Of a DNA stretch of 22,722 nucleotides, positions 15,736 to 22,722 are shown piece by piece. The position numbers and the translations under genes are program-made. Source of the DNA: UBA7236 sp964638865 (GTDB taxonomy: Bacteria > Bacteroidota > Bacteroidia > Chitinophagales > BACL12); assembly GCA_964638865.1 (NCBI GenBank), contig CAZXBG010000053.1, positions 1 through 22,722 on the forward strand, in the 5' to 3' direction. The notes below the pieces were generated by a model, which was not told where the DNA came from, made no database searches, and saw only the letters and a program-made list of their open reading frames with translations. Numbering within the stretch: position 1 is the stretch's first letter; each line of letters starts with the position of its first letter.

Positions 15736-17226
15736 TTATTGAGTTTCTGTTAATAATTTCTCTCTAATCTTCACCATTGCCCAGGTATCCATTTTACAAT
15801 AAGCCAACAAGTTACGCAAAATTTCCTCTTTATCTTTCAGGATCTCAGGATCTTTTTTTACTAATTGCAAAAATATTTCCATTGCCGATGCTCCATCACC
15901 TATAGTCAAATTTTCATAACTCAGTTCAGGCACTAATACCGGAAGAACTTTTTTAATGGAACTGCTGCCCTGCATTTCAGGATTATAATACCAGAGGTTT
16001 CTAAAAGGTATAATTAAATCATTCAACCTATTTATAATATTTTCTAATTTAAATGCATGTTCCGGGAATGCAGCAGCAAGTTCCTGAATGCGAGAGGATT
16101 CAAAGGATTGATTAAATGTCCAGATGGTTCCCGTATTTCCCAAATCTTGAATAAGTTTTTCGCAAAGTGCTGGTCTGGGATCGGCGCCGGAAGCGTCATC
16201 CAAAAATTCATGGTGTTCGGGTTCTCCATTTGGTTTACGAATTATGTGTAAGCTATATTGAAAAGGTATTTGTTGGTAGGGCCTCGTATTGTCCCAAATT
16301 GGTGCGGCCGGACTAATTGTTTCAAAATCGAGAAAATACTGCGGGTAGCTGCTAGCTTTTAAAAAAGAGCGGATTAATTTTTTTTCATTTATGATCGTTT
16401 TTTGAATATGTGATTCCCATACCAATAGTTGCTTTTCCGTTAAAATTTCCGGATCAATATCTGATAATAAGTAAAGTCCCGCATCAAAATATTCAATACT
16501 TTTTTTACCAAACCGCGGAATAGTTAAAATACTATCCCTCTCCGGAAAATTACTCCAACAAATATCCTGATAACCGCAGGGATATGGCGCATTGCAATGC
16601 GCACCTATTTTTTTAATTAGTGCTTGTTGTAAAGTTCCATTGATATACATTTGATCTATCTGTAATTTAATTCCTGCCATAACGGATAACACGTCGGTTG
16701 TTACATCCTCTACAATAAAAAGTTTCCGGATGTTTAACGCACCCGAGCGCAGATATTCTTTATTTAAATGCACCAAAGCGATTTCCGTAATTTTAATTCC
16801 GCATTGTTTTGCAACAAAAGCCTGAAAGGCAAGGTCAAGAATATGTTCCTCTTTAACACTTGTTGTTGCTTTAACTTCCCAAATTTTCCAACCCTTTTTG
16901 TCGGGAACAAGTATATCAACCTTGCACATTAAATTTGGTTTTGAGGAGGTTAGGAATGTGGCTTCATAAATTGGTACTGCGGAGCCTATAATAGAAATTG
17001 TTTTTGCAGCCATTTCCCATGGAGGTAAATTCAATAAATTGAGATCAACACCACCCGGACATAAACCTTGAGCGAGTATCCCAATTTCAGTTCCTTCCTC
17101 CATGCGCACTTCAGTGCCTTTTGAATGGGTTTCACCTATTTTATTCCACCAATTATAAAAGGCGAGTTCACATTGTGTTCCTTTCATAAATCCGGATTTT
17201 GTAATATATTTTCTCTTGTTTTCCAT
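15736..17226 (-). CDS. DUF2779 protein: Cas4/RecB-like nuclease plus DEDD exonuclease fold
   Basis: This 496-residue protein joins two nuclease folds. The N-terminal half has a PD-(D/E)XK core with Asp104 (Lys-Val-Asp-Ile) and Glu117-Val-Lys119, and four cysteines placed like those of Cas4/AddB iron-sulfur nucleases: Cys19 near the start and Cys211, Cys217 and Cys223 after the core. The C-terminal half has an RNase H-like exonuclease pattern: Leu-Asp300-Phe-Glu302-Thr, Phe-Asn-Gln-Ser-Phe-Glu near 371-376, Asp403, Ser-Ser-Ile-Lys near 422-425, and Cys-Lys-Met-Asp480. This layout matches DUF2779, whose function is not established to my knowledge. It lies 30 bp after the AAA+-M41 protease gene, so the two are probably co-expressed under the WYL regulator. 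The gene is intact. Confidence 0.87.
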   Translation of the reverse strand: MENKRKYITKSGFMKGTQCELAFYNWWNKIGETHSKGTEVRMEEGTEIGILAQGLCPGGVDLNLLNLPPWEMAAKTISIIGSAVPIYEATFLTSSKPNLMCKVDILVPDKKGWKIWEVKATTSVKEEHILDLAFQAFVAKQCGIKITEIALVHLNKEYLRSGALNIRKLFIVEDVTTDVLSVMAGIKLQIDQMYINGTLQQALIKKIGAHCNAPYPCGYQDICWSNFPERDSILTIPRFGKKSIEYFDAGLYLLSDIDPEILTEKQLLVWESHIQKTIINEKKLIRSFLKASSYPQYFLDFETISPAAPIWDNTRPYQQIPFQYSLHIIRKPNGEPEHHEFLDDASGADPRPALCEKLIQDLGNTGTIWTFNQSFESSRIQELAAAFPEHAFKLENIINRLNDLIIPFRNLWYYNPEMQGSSSIKKVLPVLVPELSYENLTIGDGASAMEIFLQLVKKDPEILKDKEEILRNLLAYCKMDTWAMVKIREKLLTETQ

Positions 17227-17256
17227 AGTGTTATTTTTTAGGTATTAAGTTACTTT

Positions 17257-19248
17257 TTATATTATTTGAAGTTTAACAAATGCTCTTGACTCGATTTCCA
17301 TTAATTTATTAAATGCAATATCGCGTTCATTGGAAAGTTGTATTTTCTGTGAAATTATAGGTTCAAAATTTAATTCAATTAAAATTGATTCAATATCTTT
17401 TTTGAAAAGATATTGTTTATTGTCAATAGCCACTACCAAATTTCGGAAAAGGGCAGGATTTTTTTCAAGACTTTCCTCCATACGAGTTCGCGCAATATCC
17501 AATAAACTTTTAGCTCGGGAATCAAGTGCGCCGGCACCGTCGTAAAGCCTATTTGCACTCCCCGGTTCAATTGTGCTGCGCCAGAAATAAGGCTGTTCGT
17601 CAACACCGGCTGTTTTCAAAGCATTTAATAAAATACATGTTGCTTTAAATAAATCATTTTCACTTCCTGTTGTTCTGTTTGTTTTGCCAAATACATGTCC
17701 TTCCGCTACCCAACCCCCTAATACCATTGCTACATGGTTGATTAAATTGTCGAGTGTTTGCATTTGATTACCGGGCTGAAAATGTACTTCTCCTGATAAA
17801 GACCCCGTGTGGGTATTATTATAAATGTAATCAGGTATTTCACCCAATAAAGTTATCATGCCTAATACATGTCCTGCTTCATGCACTGCAATTAATTTTT
17901 TATCGCCTTCCAATATCGGGTCCTTGCTAAATCGCGTGGTCTCGGGTCTGTATTCCTGTATAAATTTATATTTGCCACCGGTGAAAAGCCAGTTGTTATT
18001 TATACTATCCCACACTAAAAGCCAATTCCTTTCTTTTTTGATCTGAGAAATTAAAACAAAGTGTGAAATTGCCGGCAACAAAACACTTTTAATGGTAGAA
18101 AGTAGTGGCCGCACGCCTTGGGCAGGGTAAACTCCTTCATTGTATAAAAAGTCTACAACGTTATTATCAATAGTTAGGTATACACCTGAGTTATTTCCAA
18201 CTTCCCATTGTATTTTTTCTAGTTCTTTTTTTATGATGAGTCTGAAATTTGCCGATGACAATGCCGGGTATATAATATGTAAGTTTCCAAGGCGTGCAAT
18301 TTGTTCAGGACGGAATCGCGTAAGTAAAGCATTTTTAATTTGATAAACACCAATCTGTTTTGTTTCCTCATGAAAGGCATCGGCATGCAGATCGCTGCGC
18401 ATGTTGTTTGATACCCCAAAGGCTTCGTCTAAATTTCCAATTACAAATATTAATGCTTTCGAACAATTCACTTCTTGTGGTTGCAATGCAATTTTTATTA
18501 CACGTTCAAGTTCCTGTATTTGTTGAATAGCAGAATTATGCATACAAAAGTTTACCCATCTGGTTGGTAAAATATATTCCTGTGCAATTGCAGCAAGTAG
18601 CGGCCATCCGGTTTTTGGAAAAAACCATAGCGGTTCGGGATATTCATTCTTTTTATGACTTTCAAATAATTCTTTATATAATTCAAAGTGAGATTGTACA
18701 ATTCCATTTTTTACTCTAACATTGCATGATAACATGTAATGCATTTTTAAAATAATTTCCCGTAAATCGTGGATACAATATGGGAAGTCAATATCCTGAT
18801 ATTTTCCACAATCAATTAAATCCCATATTTGTTTTCGGTTTTGTTTGGTTTCCTTATTATCTTCATCAATCGTCCGGAACAATTGAAATTCGTCCATTAT
18901 TAATATCATTTGTTCTCCATTTCTGTAACCTTTAATTTCATTGAATACATCGCGGTTTGAACTTTGACTCAAATTAATTTGAAAGGTACGGTCATTGAAA
19001 TCAATTAACTCCGATAGGCGCGTTACAAGTGAAGTTTTCCCGGTTCCTGTCAATCCCCACAAATTTACAACCAGTGGGTTCTTGTGCCATTCGGGCATTA
19101 AATACCAGGGAGTAATGGTATTAACAATTTCATCAATTATGGTTTCGAGTCCAATGAACTCGGAACACAAGGTAGTTTTAGCTTGATTTAGCTTTTTCCT
19201 TTTTTCGCGAAGTATACTATTTTGTTTCATTTTGTCTGATTTTGACAC
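17257..19248 (-). CDS. Clp-like AAA+ ATPase fused to M41 (FtsH-like) zinc protease
   Basis: The 663 residues hold an AAA+ module followed by a metallopeptidase. AAA+ part: Walker A Gly-Leu-Thr-Gly-Thr-Gly-Lys-Thr-Ser (65-73), Walker B Ile-Leu-Ile-Met-Asp-Glu (115-120), sensor 1 Gly-Asn-Leu-Asp-Glu (271-275), Arg finger region Leu-Thr-Arg-Phe-Arg (309-313), sensor 2 Gly-Val-Arg-Pro-Leu (378-382). The last two match Clp/Hsp100 rather than FtsH. About 150 residues separate Walker B from sensor 1, far more than usual, and this insert is rich in Cys and His. Peptidase: His456-Glu-Ala-Gly-His460 and Thr-Gly-Ser-Glu-Asn-Asp532, the three zinc ligands of M41. There are no transmembrane segments, unlike FtsH, so it should be cytosolic. 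It follows the WYL gene by 23 bp. Confidence 0.88.
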   Translation of the reverse strand: MSKSDKMKQNSILREKRKKLNQAKTTLCSEFIGLETIIDEIVNTITPWYLMPEWHKNPLVVNLWGLTGTGKTSLVTRLSELIDFNDRTFQINLSQSSNRDVFNEIKGYRNGEQMILIMDEFQLFRTIDEDNKETKQNRKQIWDLIDCGKYQDIDFPYCIHDLREIILKMHYMLSCNVRVKNGIVQSHFELYKELFESHKKNEYPEPLWFFPKTGWPLLAAIAQEYILPTRWVNFCMHNSAIQQIQELERVIKIALQPQEVNCSKALIFVIGNLDEAFGVSNNMRSDLHADAFHEETKQIGVYQIKNALLTRFRPEQIARLGNLHIIYPALSSANFRLIIKKELEKIQWEVGNNSGVYLTIDNNVVDFLYNEGVYPAQGVRPLLSTIKSVLLPAISHFVLISQIKKERNWLLVWDSINNNWLFTGGKYKFIQEYRPETTRFSKDPILEGDKKLIAVHEAGHVLGMITLLGEIPDYIYNNTHTGSLSGEVHFQPGNQMQTLDNLINHVAMVLGGWVAEGHVFGKTNRTTGSENDLFKATCILLNALKTAGVDEQPYFWRSTIEPGSANRLYDGAGALDSRAKSLLDIARTRMEESLEKNPALFRNLVVAIDNKQYLFKKDIESILIELNFEPIISQKIQLSNERDIAFNKLMEIESRAFVKLQII

Positions 19249-19271
19249 AAAAATAAAACCTTAAACCGCCA

Positions 19272-20177
19272 CTAAGTGTCGGAGCGAAAATAATATTTGT
19301 ACATAACTTTTATTTCATCCTTTATAGCTTTAACGAGGGTAGGAGGGGAGAGCACTTTAACTCCTTTTCCTGCAAGTAAGAATTGTTGTTTTAATTCAAA
19401 ATTAATTGTTACAAATAAAGTAAATAATTCCCAACCTTTTTGTTTTCCAATGTGTTTTTGACTATGATGCATTTTGAGCGTATGCAAGTATTGCGAATGG
19501 GTCGGTGATGCTAAAAATTTAACTTCCACAGGTTGTTCATCCGAATAATTTATTCCAATTTGGTTCTTAAAGATATTTCTTATATTGCCATTAAATTTTA
19601 TATATTTTGAGTTTGATATTTCAATTTCGTAAATGCGGTCCACACCTAATATGCGAAGACCATAATTTTCAGCGTGGCCAACAACGTACCAACGGCCCTG
19701 ATAAAATTTTAGCATCCAGGGAGAAACATTGAATATAAATGGCGCAGTCTGATTGAATGACTGGTAAGTAATAAAAATATTCTGTTTATTTGTAATTGAT
19801 TTTAAAAGTTCATCAAGCCAATCAGCGCCTAACAATTCGCCGTTGCTATCCATGTCTATTACATTTACCTTTTTAAGCCCTTTATTTAAAATAGTTTGTA
19901 ATAAATCTCCGGAATGAAGATACTCCACAATTTTAAAAACATGATCAAGATCGCTAATGGAATTTTCATCAATATAATATCCTTCCTGCGCCCTGTCATA
20001 ATTAATTTTTATTTTAAGTTTATCTCTTAGCCTTTTAAAGTCTCTTTCCAGACTGCGTTGTGAAATTTCAAATTCCTTTTCCTCCAGATGTTGGGATATA
20101 CTGCGCAGGGGGGCATATTTATTATGATTTAAGAATTTTGCAATTGCAATAAGTCGAGGTAAAGGGTAGGATGGCAT
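19272..20177 (-). CDS. WYL-domain transcriptional regulator
   Basis: This 301-residue protein has an N-terminal winged helix (about 1-65; Leu-Arg-Ser-Ile-Ser-Gln-His-Leu, then Ser-Gln-Arg-Ser-Leu-Glu-Arg-Asp-Phe-Lys-Arg-Leu as recognition helix) and a WYL domain from about 150 (Ile-Phe-Ile-Thr-Tyr-Gln-Ser, Pro-Trp-Met-Leu-Lys-Phe-Tyr-Gln-Gly-Arg-Trp-Tyr-Val-Val-Gly, Leu-Gly-Val-Asp-Arg-Ile). A C-terminal WCX-like extension follows. WYL regulators sense nucleic-acid-type ligands, and some (BrxR, CapW) are known repressors of phage-defence operons. It is the first gene of the minus-strand run, 23 bp upstream of the AAA+-M41 gene, so it is the likely regulator of that operon. The 130 bp upstream is very AT-rich, with a possible -7 element TATCTTTA (minus strand, 20222-20215). 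Confidence 0.9.
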   Translation of the reverse strand: MPSYPLPRLIAIAKFLNHNKYAPLRSISQHLEEKEFEISQRSLERDFKRLRDKLKIKINYDRAQEGYYIDENSISDLDHVFKIVEYLHSGDLLQTILNKGLKKVNVIDMDSNGELLGADWLDELLKSITNKQNIFITYQSFNQTAPFIFNVSPWMLKFYQGRWYVVGHAENYGLRILGVDRIYEIEISNSKYIKFNGNIRNIFKNQIGINYSDEQPVEVKFLASPTHSQYLHTLKMHHSQKHIGKQKGWELFTLFVTINFELKQQFLLAGKGVKVLSPPTLVKAIKDEIKVMYKYYFRSDT

Positions 20178-20324
20178 AATGGTAATTCGGGTTAAAAAAT
20201 AAATAATTGATTAATAAAGATAGTGTTGTTATACCTTTAATTATAATTTTTTAGTGGCCCTTAATTAAAATTTCTTAATTTTGATTGGACAGACTAAAAA
20301 AACTTGATTATGTTATAGGAGGAT

Positions 20325-20690
20325 TTGACGAAAACGATAATTGGATGTGCAATGGAAGTGCATAAGCGAATTGGAAACGGATTTCAAGAAGTGATATACC
20401 AGCGAGCATTAGCAATTGAAATGAACTTGGCAAATTTGGAGTTTGTTAGAGAAATGGAAATGTCGATTTTTTACCCTGAATTTGATATAGGGACTCGCAG
20501 GGTCGATTTTTTTGTAGAAAATAAAATTATGTTAGAATTAAAAGCACAAATAAAATTAGAAGATGTGCATTTGGCACAAGCCATGAATTATTTAGAAGCC
20601 TACAAAATGGAAATAGGTTTATTAATTAATTTCGGATCAAAAAGCCTTGAATTTAAAAGAGTTCACAACAATAAAATGCTACCTAAATAA
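20325..20690 (+). CDS. GxxExxY protein (PD-(D/E)XK_3), start region disrupted
   Basis: The 121 visible residues show the family signature Gly-Phe-Gln-Glu-Val-Ile-Tyr (Glu22), Arg-Val-Asp61-Phe-Phe, and Glu71-Leu-Lys73, a PD-(D/E)XK nuclease-like core of unknown function. The natural start is probably the ATG at 20310. Read from there the codons are Met-Leu-TAG-Glu-Asp-Leu, and family members I know begin Met-x-Tyr-Glu-Asp-Leu, so TAG at 20316-20318 looks like a Tyr codon turned nonsense. Translation could restart at TTG 20325 or ATG 20352, which would keep the active-site residues. A tandem repeat array starts within about 10 bp of the stop codon. It is divergent from the WYL gene and probably not part of that operon. 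Confidence 0.82.
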   Translation: MTKTIIGCAMEVHKRIGNGFQEVIYQRALAIEMNLANLEFVREMEMSIFYPEFDIGTRRVDFFVENKIMLELKAQIKLEDVHLAQAMNYLEAYKMEIGLLINFGSKSLEFKRVHNNKMLPK

Positions 20691-21024
20691 AATCAGGCAA
20701 TCCCTCCAATCATAGTCCACACATTATAATCAAGGCAATCCCTCAATCCTTCCAATCAAGGTCCAGACAATTTAATCCCTTCAATCATAGTCCACGCATT
20801 ATAATCAAGGCAATCCTTAAATCCTTCCAATCAAGGTCCAGACAATTTAATCCCNNNNNNNNNNNNNNNNNNNNNNNNNNNNNNNNNNNNNNNNNNNNNN
20901 NNNNNNNNNNNNNNNNNNNNNNNNNNNNNNNNNNNNNNNNNNNNNNNNNNNNNNTATAATCAAGGCAATCCTTAAATCCTTCCAATCAAGGTCCAGACAA
21001 TTTAATCCCTCCAATCACGGTACC
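20691..21024. repeat. 75-bp tandem repeat array interrupted by an assembly gap
   Basis: The start of the unit (AATCAAGGCAATCC) recurs at 20728 and 20803, exactly 75 bp apart, and again after the gap at about 20958. Each unit contains smaller ~25-bp sub-units (AATCAAGGCAATCC, AATCAAGGTCCAGACAATTT, AATCATAGTCCACGC). The flanking half-units are degenerate, with ACGGTACCCGC at the right edge. The true copy number is unknown because 100 Ns sit in the middle. Confidence 0.9.
20855..20954. other. Assembly gap (100 N)
   Basis: Exactly 100 undetermined bases lie inside the tandem repeat array, with repeat sequence on both sides. This is a scaffolding gap of conventional length, so real distance and copy number are not known. 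Confidence 0.98.
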
Positions 21025-21026
21025 CG

Positions 21027-21117
21027 CATTAGCGATTGTAACGGAAAGCCCACAGCCGCTTTTTTGCGGCGAGGACTTGCAGTGAAAAGCGCGACCCGAG
21101 GAACGAGGGGAATGCCC
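21027..21117. repeat. Intergenic hairpin element upstream of pepD (REP-like)
   Basis: The stretch holds a perfect short hairpin, GCCGC-TTTTTT-GCGGC at 21055-21070, flanked by TAGCGATTGTAACGGAAAGC on the left and GAGGACTTGCAGTGAAAAGC on the right, then GCGACCCGAGGAACGAGG. It is more GC-rich than its surroundings. I recall similar blocks dispersed between genes in Bacteroidota genomes, which suggests a repeated intergenic element, but this window holds only one copy. Confidence 0.45.
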
Positions 21118-21148
21118 TATATTTGCAACTCAATTTAAACGCAATTTT

Positions 21149-22597
21149 ATGAGCAACGAAGTAAGAAACCTCGAACCCAAACAGATCTGGAACAATTTTG
21201 AGGATATTAATGCCATTCCGCGACCATCGAAACACGAAGAAAAGATAATCGCTTTTATGAAGGCATTTGGAGAAGGATTGGGTTTAAAAACTGTGGTGGA
21301 TGCTGTTGGAAATGTGGTGATTTATAAAGCAGCAACTGAGGGAATGGAAGGAAGAAAAACAGTGATTTTACAATCGCATTTGGATATGGTGCATCAAAAA
21401 AATTCGGATACAGATTTTGATTTTGCAACTCAGGGAATTGTGTCGGTGATAGACGGCGAATGGGTGAAGGCAAAAGGGACTACTTTGGGCGCCGATAATG
21501 GCATTGGCGTTGCGAGTATAATGAGTTTACTGGCATCAAAAGATATTGCGCATCCGGCACTGGAGGCATTATTTACTATTGATGAGGAAACGGGAATGAC
21601 GGGTGCATTTAAATTGGAAAAAGGTTTATTGGAAGGAAAAATATTATTGAATCTTGATACGGAAGATGATGATGAATTTTCTATCGGTTGCGCAGGTGGC
21701 ATTGATACCAATACAAACTATAATTATACTCCGGAAACACCCGATTCGGGGGTAAAGGCTTATAAAATTTCTATCAGCGGATTAAAAGGCGGACACAGTG
21801 GAGTGGATATTCATCTGGAACGCGGAAATGCTAATAAAATAATGAACCGATTGTTATATCAGAGCGAGCAATATGGTTTACAAATTGCAGAACTGGATGG
21901 TGGTAGTTTGCGCAATGCAATTCCGAGGGAATCGGTTGCAATTATTGTGGTGAAAGATGATTCTTATTTAAGTGAATTTGAGAAAAGAGCTTCAGAAATT
22001 AAAAAAGAATATCTTTTGCAAGATGAAGGACTAAAAATTGTGATTGAGCCCACCGCAATGCCCGAAAAAGTTTTATCAATTGAGGATACAAATAAAATTA
22101 CTACTGCAATTCAATCGGTTTGTAACGGTGTTTTTTGTATGAGTTCTGCAATTTCAGGATTGGTAGAAACGTCTTCCAGTTTTGCGCGTGTGCAAATTAA
22201 AGACGGAAAATTTATTACACAAAGTTTGCAGCGTTCTTCTGTTGACAGTGCGAAATTAAATGTTGCCTTTACCGTTGGCGCTCCTTTAAAATTAATGGGA
22301 TGTAAAGTGGAGCATACAGGTGCATACCCTGGCTGGGCGCCAAATCCTACCTCTGCAATTCTTGATCTTATGGAGCATAAATATGAAACCTTGTTTGGAA
22401 GTAAACCGAAGGTATTTGCTATTCACGCAGGTTTGGAATGCGGAATTTTAGGCGAACGATATGCGGGGCTTGACATGATTTCCTTCGGACCAACCATTAA
22501 ACATCCGCATTCGCCTGACGAAAAAGTAAATATTACATCAGTGCAGAAATTTTGGAAATTTTTGCAGGAAATATTGAAGGATATTCCGTTAAAATAA
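21149..22597 (+). CDS. pepD: Aminoacyl-histidine dipeptidase (M20 family, PepD-like)
   Basis: This 482-residue protein is full length for PepD. It has the M20 metal-binding residues His77 and Asp79 (Gln-Ser-His-Leu-Asp-Met-Val-His), bridging Asp116 (Gly-Ala-Asp-Asn-Gly-Ile-Gly), general base Glu146-Glu147 (Ile-Asp-Glu-Glu-Thr-Gly), Asp170 (Leu-Asn-Leu-Asp-Thr-Glu-Asp), and a C-terminal Lys-His-Pro-His-Ser-Pro-Asp-Glu near 451-458. The enzyme hydrolyses Xaa-His dipeptides such as carnosine with two zinc ions in the cytosol. The ATG at 21149 is the first in frame and gives the family's usual N-terminus (Leu-Glu-Pro-Lys-x-Ile-Trp-x-x-Phe). The gene is intact and probably core chromosome, marking the right edge of the accessory region. 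Confidence 0.95.
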   Translation: MSNEVRNLEPKQIWNNFEDINAIPRPSKHEEKIIAFMKAFGEGLGLKTVVDAVGNVVIYKAATEGMEGRKTVILQSHLDMVHQKNSDTDFDFATQGIVSVIDGEWVKAKGTTLGADNGIGVASIMSLLASKDIAHPALEALFTIDEETGMTGAFKLEKGLLEGKILLNLDTEDDDEFSIGCAGGIDTNTNYNYTPETPDSGVKAYKISISGLKGGHSGVDIHLERGNANKIMNRLLYQSEQYGLQIAELDGGSLRNAIPRESVAIIVVKDDSYLSEFEKRASEIKKEYLLQDEGLKIVIEPTAMPEKVLSIEDTNKITTAIQSVCNGVFCMSSAISGLVETSSSFARVQIKDGKFITQSLQRSSVDSAKLNVAFTVGAPLKLMGCKVEHTGAYPGWAPNPTSAILDLMEHKYETLFGSKPKVFAIHAGLECGILGERYAGLDMISFGPTIKHPHSPDEKVNITSVQKFWKFLQEILKDIPLK

Positions 22598-22636
22598 AGA
22601 TAAAAAAGTTGCTGACAAAGTAGGCATTGGCAGAAT

Positions 22637-22722
22637 TTAGCATCCCAAAAATAATTTTCCATACAATACCCTTCCATCAATTTGTGCCTCGCACACATAA
22701 GTATTAGCAGGGTTCAGCATTC
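22637..22722 (-). CDS. Possible C-terminal end of a gene running off the window
   Basis: On the minus strand a frame is open from the right edge to a TAA at 22639-22637, giving 27-28 residues (Asn-Thr-Tyr-Val-Cys-Glu-Ala-Gln-Ile-Asp-Gly, then Leu-Tyr-Gly-Lys-Leu-Phe-Leu-Gly-Cys). The composition looks like the last strands of a beta-rich protein, and the convergent arrangement with pepD is plausible. Another minus-strand frame is also open over this stretch, so the choice is uncertain. Confidence 0.3.
   Translation of the reverse strand, partial: MLNPANTYVCEAQIDGRVLYGKLFLGC

Noticed and set aside
20785..20985. A minus-strand open frame across the assembly gap.
   Set aside because: Half of it is undetermined bases and the rest is tandem repeat, so it is not a gene.
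20728..21024. The regular repeats look CRISPR-like at first glance.
   Set aside because: The 75-bp unit repeats throughout with no unique spacers, and no cas genes are present. It is a plain tandem repeat.

Overview
The window comes from a member of the Bacteroidota. The DNA is AT-rich, Shine-Dalgarno sequences are weak or absent, the tRNA lacks an encoded CCA, one promoter fits the Bacteroidota pattern (TTTG-like / TAnnTTTG), and the gene content fits (NfeD/FloA pair, DUF6088-AbiEii, GxxExxY protein, PepD-type dipeptidase). A run of 100 Ns at 20855-20954 shows it is a scaffolded draft assembly.

Layout. (1) 1-2460 looks like stable chromosome: the end of a lipoprotein gene, nfeD-floA, a terminator and tRNA-Arg(ACG) with its own terminator. 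(2) 2562-6055 is nested mobile DNA: a complete IS21-family element (istA, istB, multi-repeat ends) abuts the broken left part of a second, unrelated IS21-family element in the opposite orientation. (3) 6083-11332 is the wreck of a helicase-methylase defence locus (DISARM class 1-like by inference). It holds the last ~110 codons of an SNF2-type helicase, an AbiE-type toxin-antitoxin pair behind three operator palindromes, and an Eco57I/PglX-type adenine methylase that is frameshifted near its start and cut at its 3' end by a solo IS21 terminus. (4) 11504-13066 carries two exported proteins of unknown function on the minus strand, followed by a second solo IS21 terminus. (5) 13523-20177 is a run of co-directional minus-strand genes. 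In transcription order they are a WYL regulator, a Clp-like AAA+ ATPase fused to an M41 (FtsH-like) zinc protease, a DUF2779 protein (Cas4-like Fe-S nuclease plus DEDD exonuclease fold), an HNH endonuclease-like protein, a gene with an internal TGA stop, and an agmatine deiminase-family enzyme. (6) 20310-21120 holds a GxxExxY PD-(D/E)XK gene with an apparent nonsense codon, a 75-bp tandem repeat array interrupted by the assembly gap, and a hairpin repeat. (7) 21149-22597 is the aminoacyl-histidine dipeptidase, again chromosomal housekeeping, followed by a possible partial minus-strand gene at the edge.

The best candidate for an undescribed system is the WYL / AAA+-M41 / DUF2779 set at 15736-20177, possibly with the HNH gene. 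WYL regulators are known to repress phage-defence operons (BrxR, CapW). Here one sits 23 bp upstream of an AAA+ protease of uncommon architecture and a two-nuclease-fold protein, inside an accessory island next to a decayed defence locus and IS elements. That it is a defence system is inference. Domain assignments come from motifs read by eye, and no database search was run.
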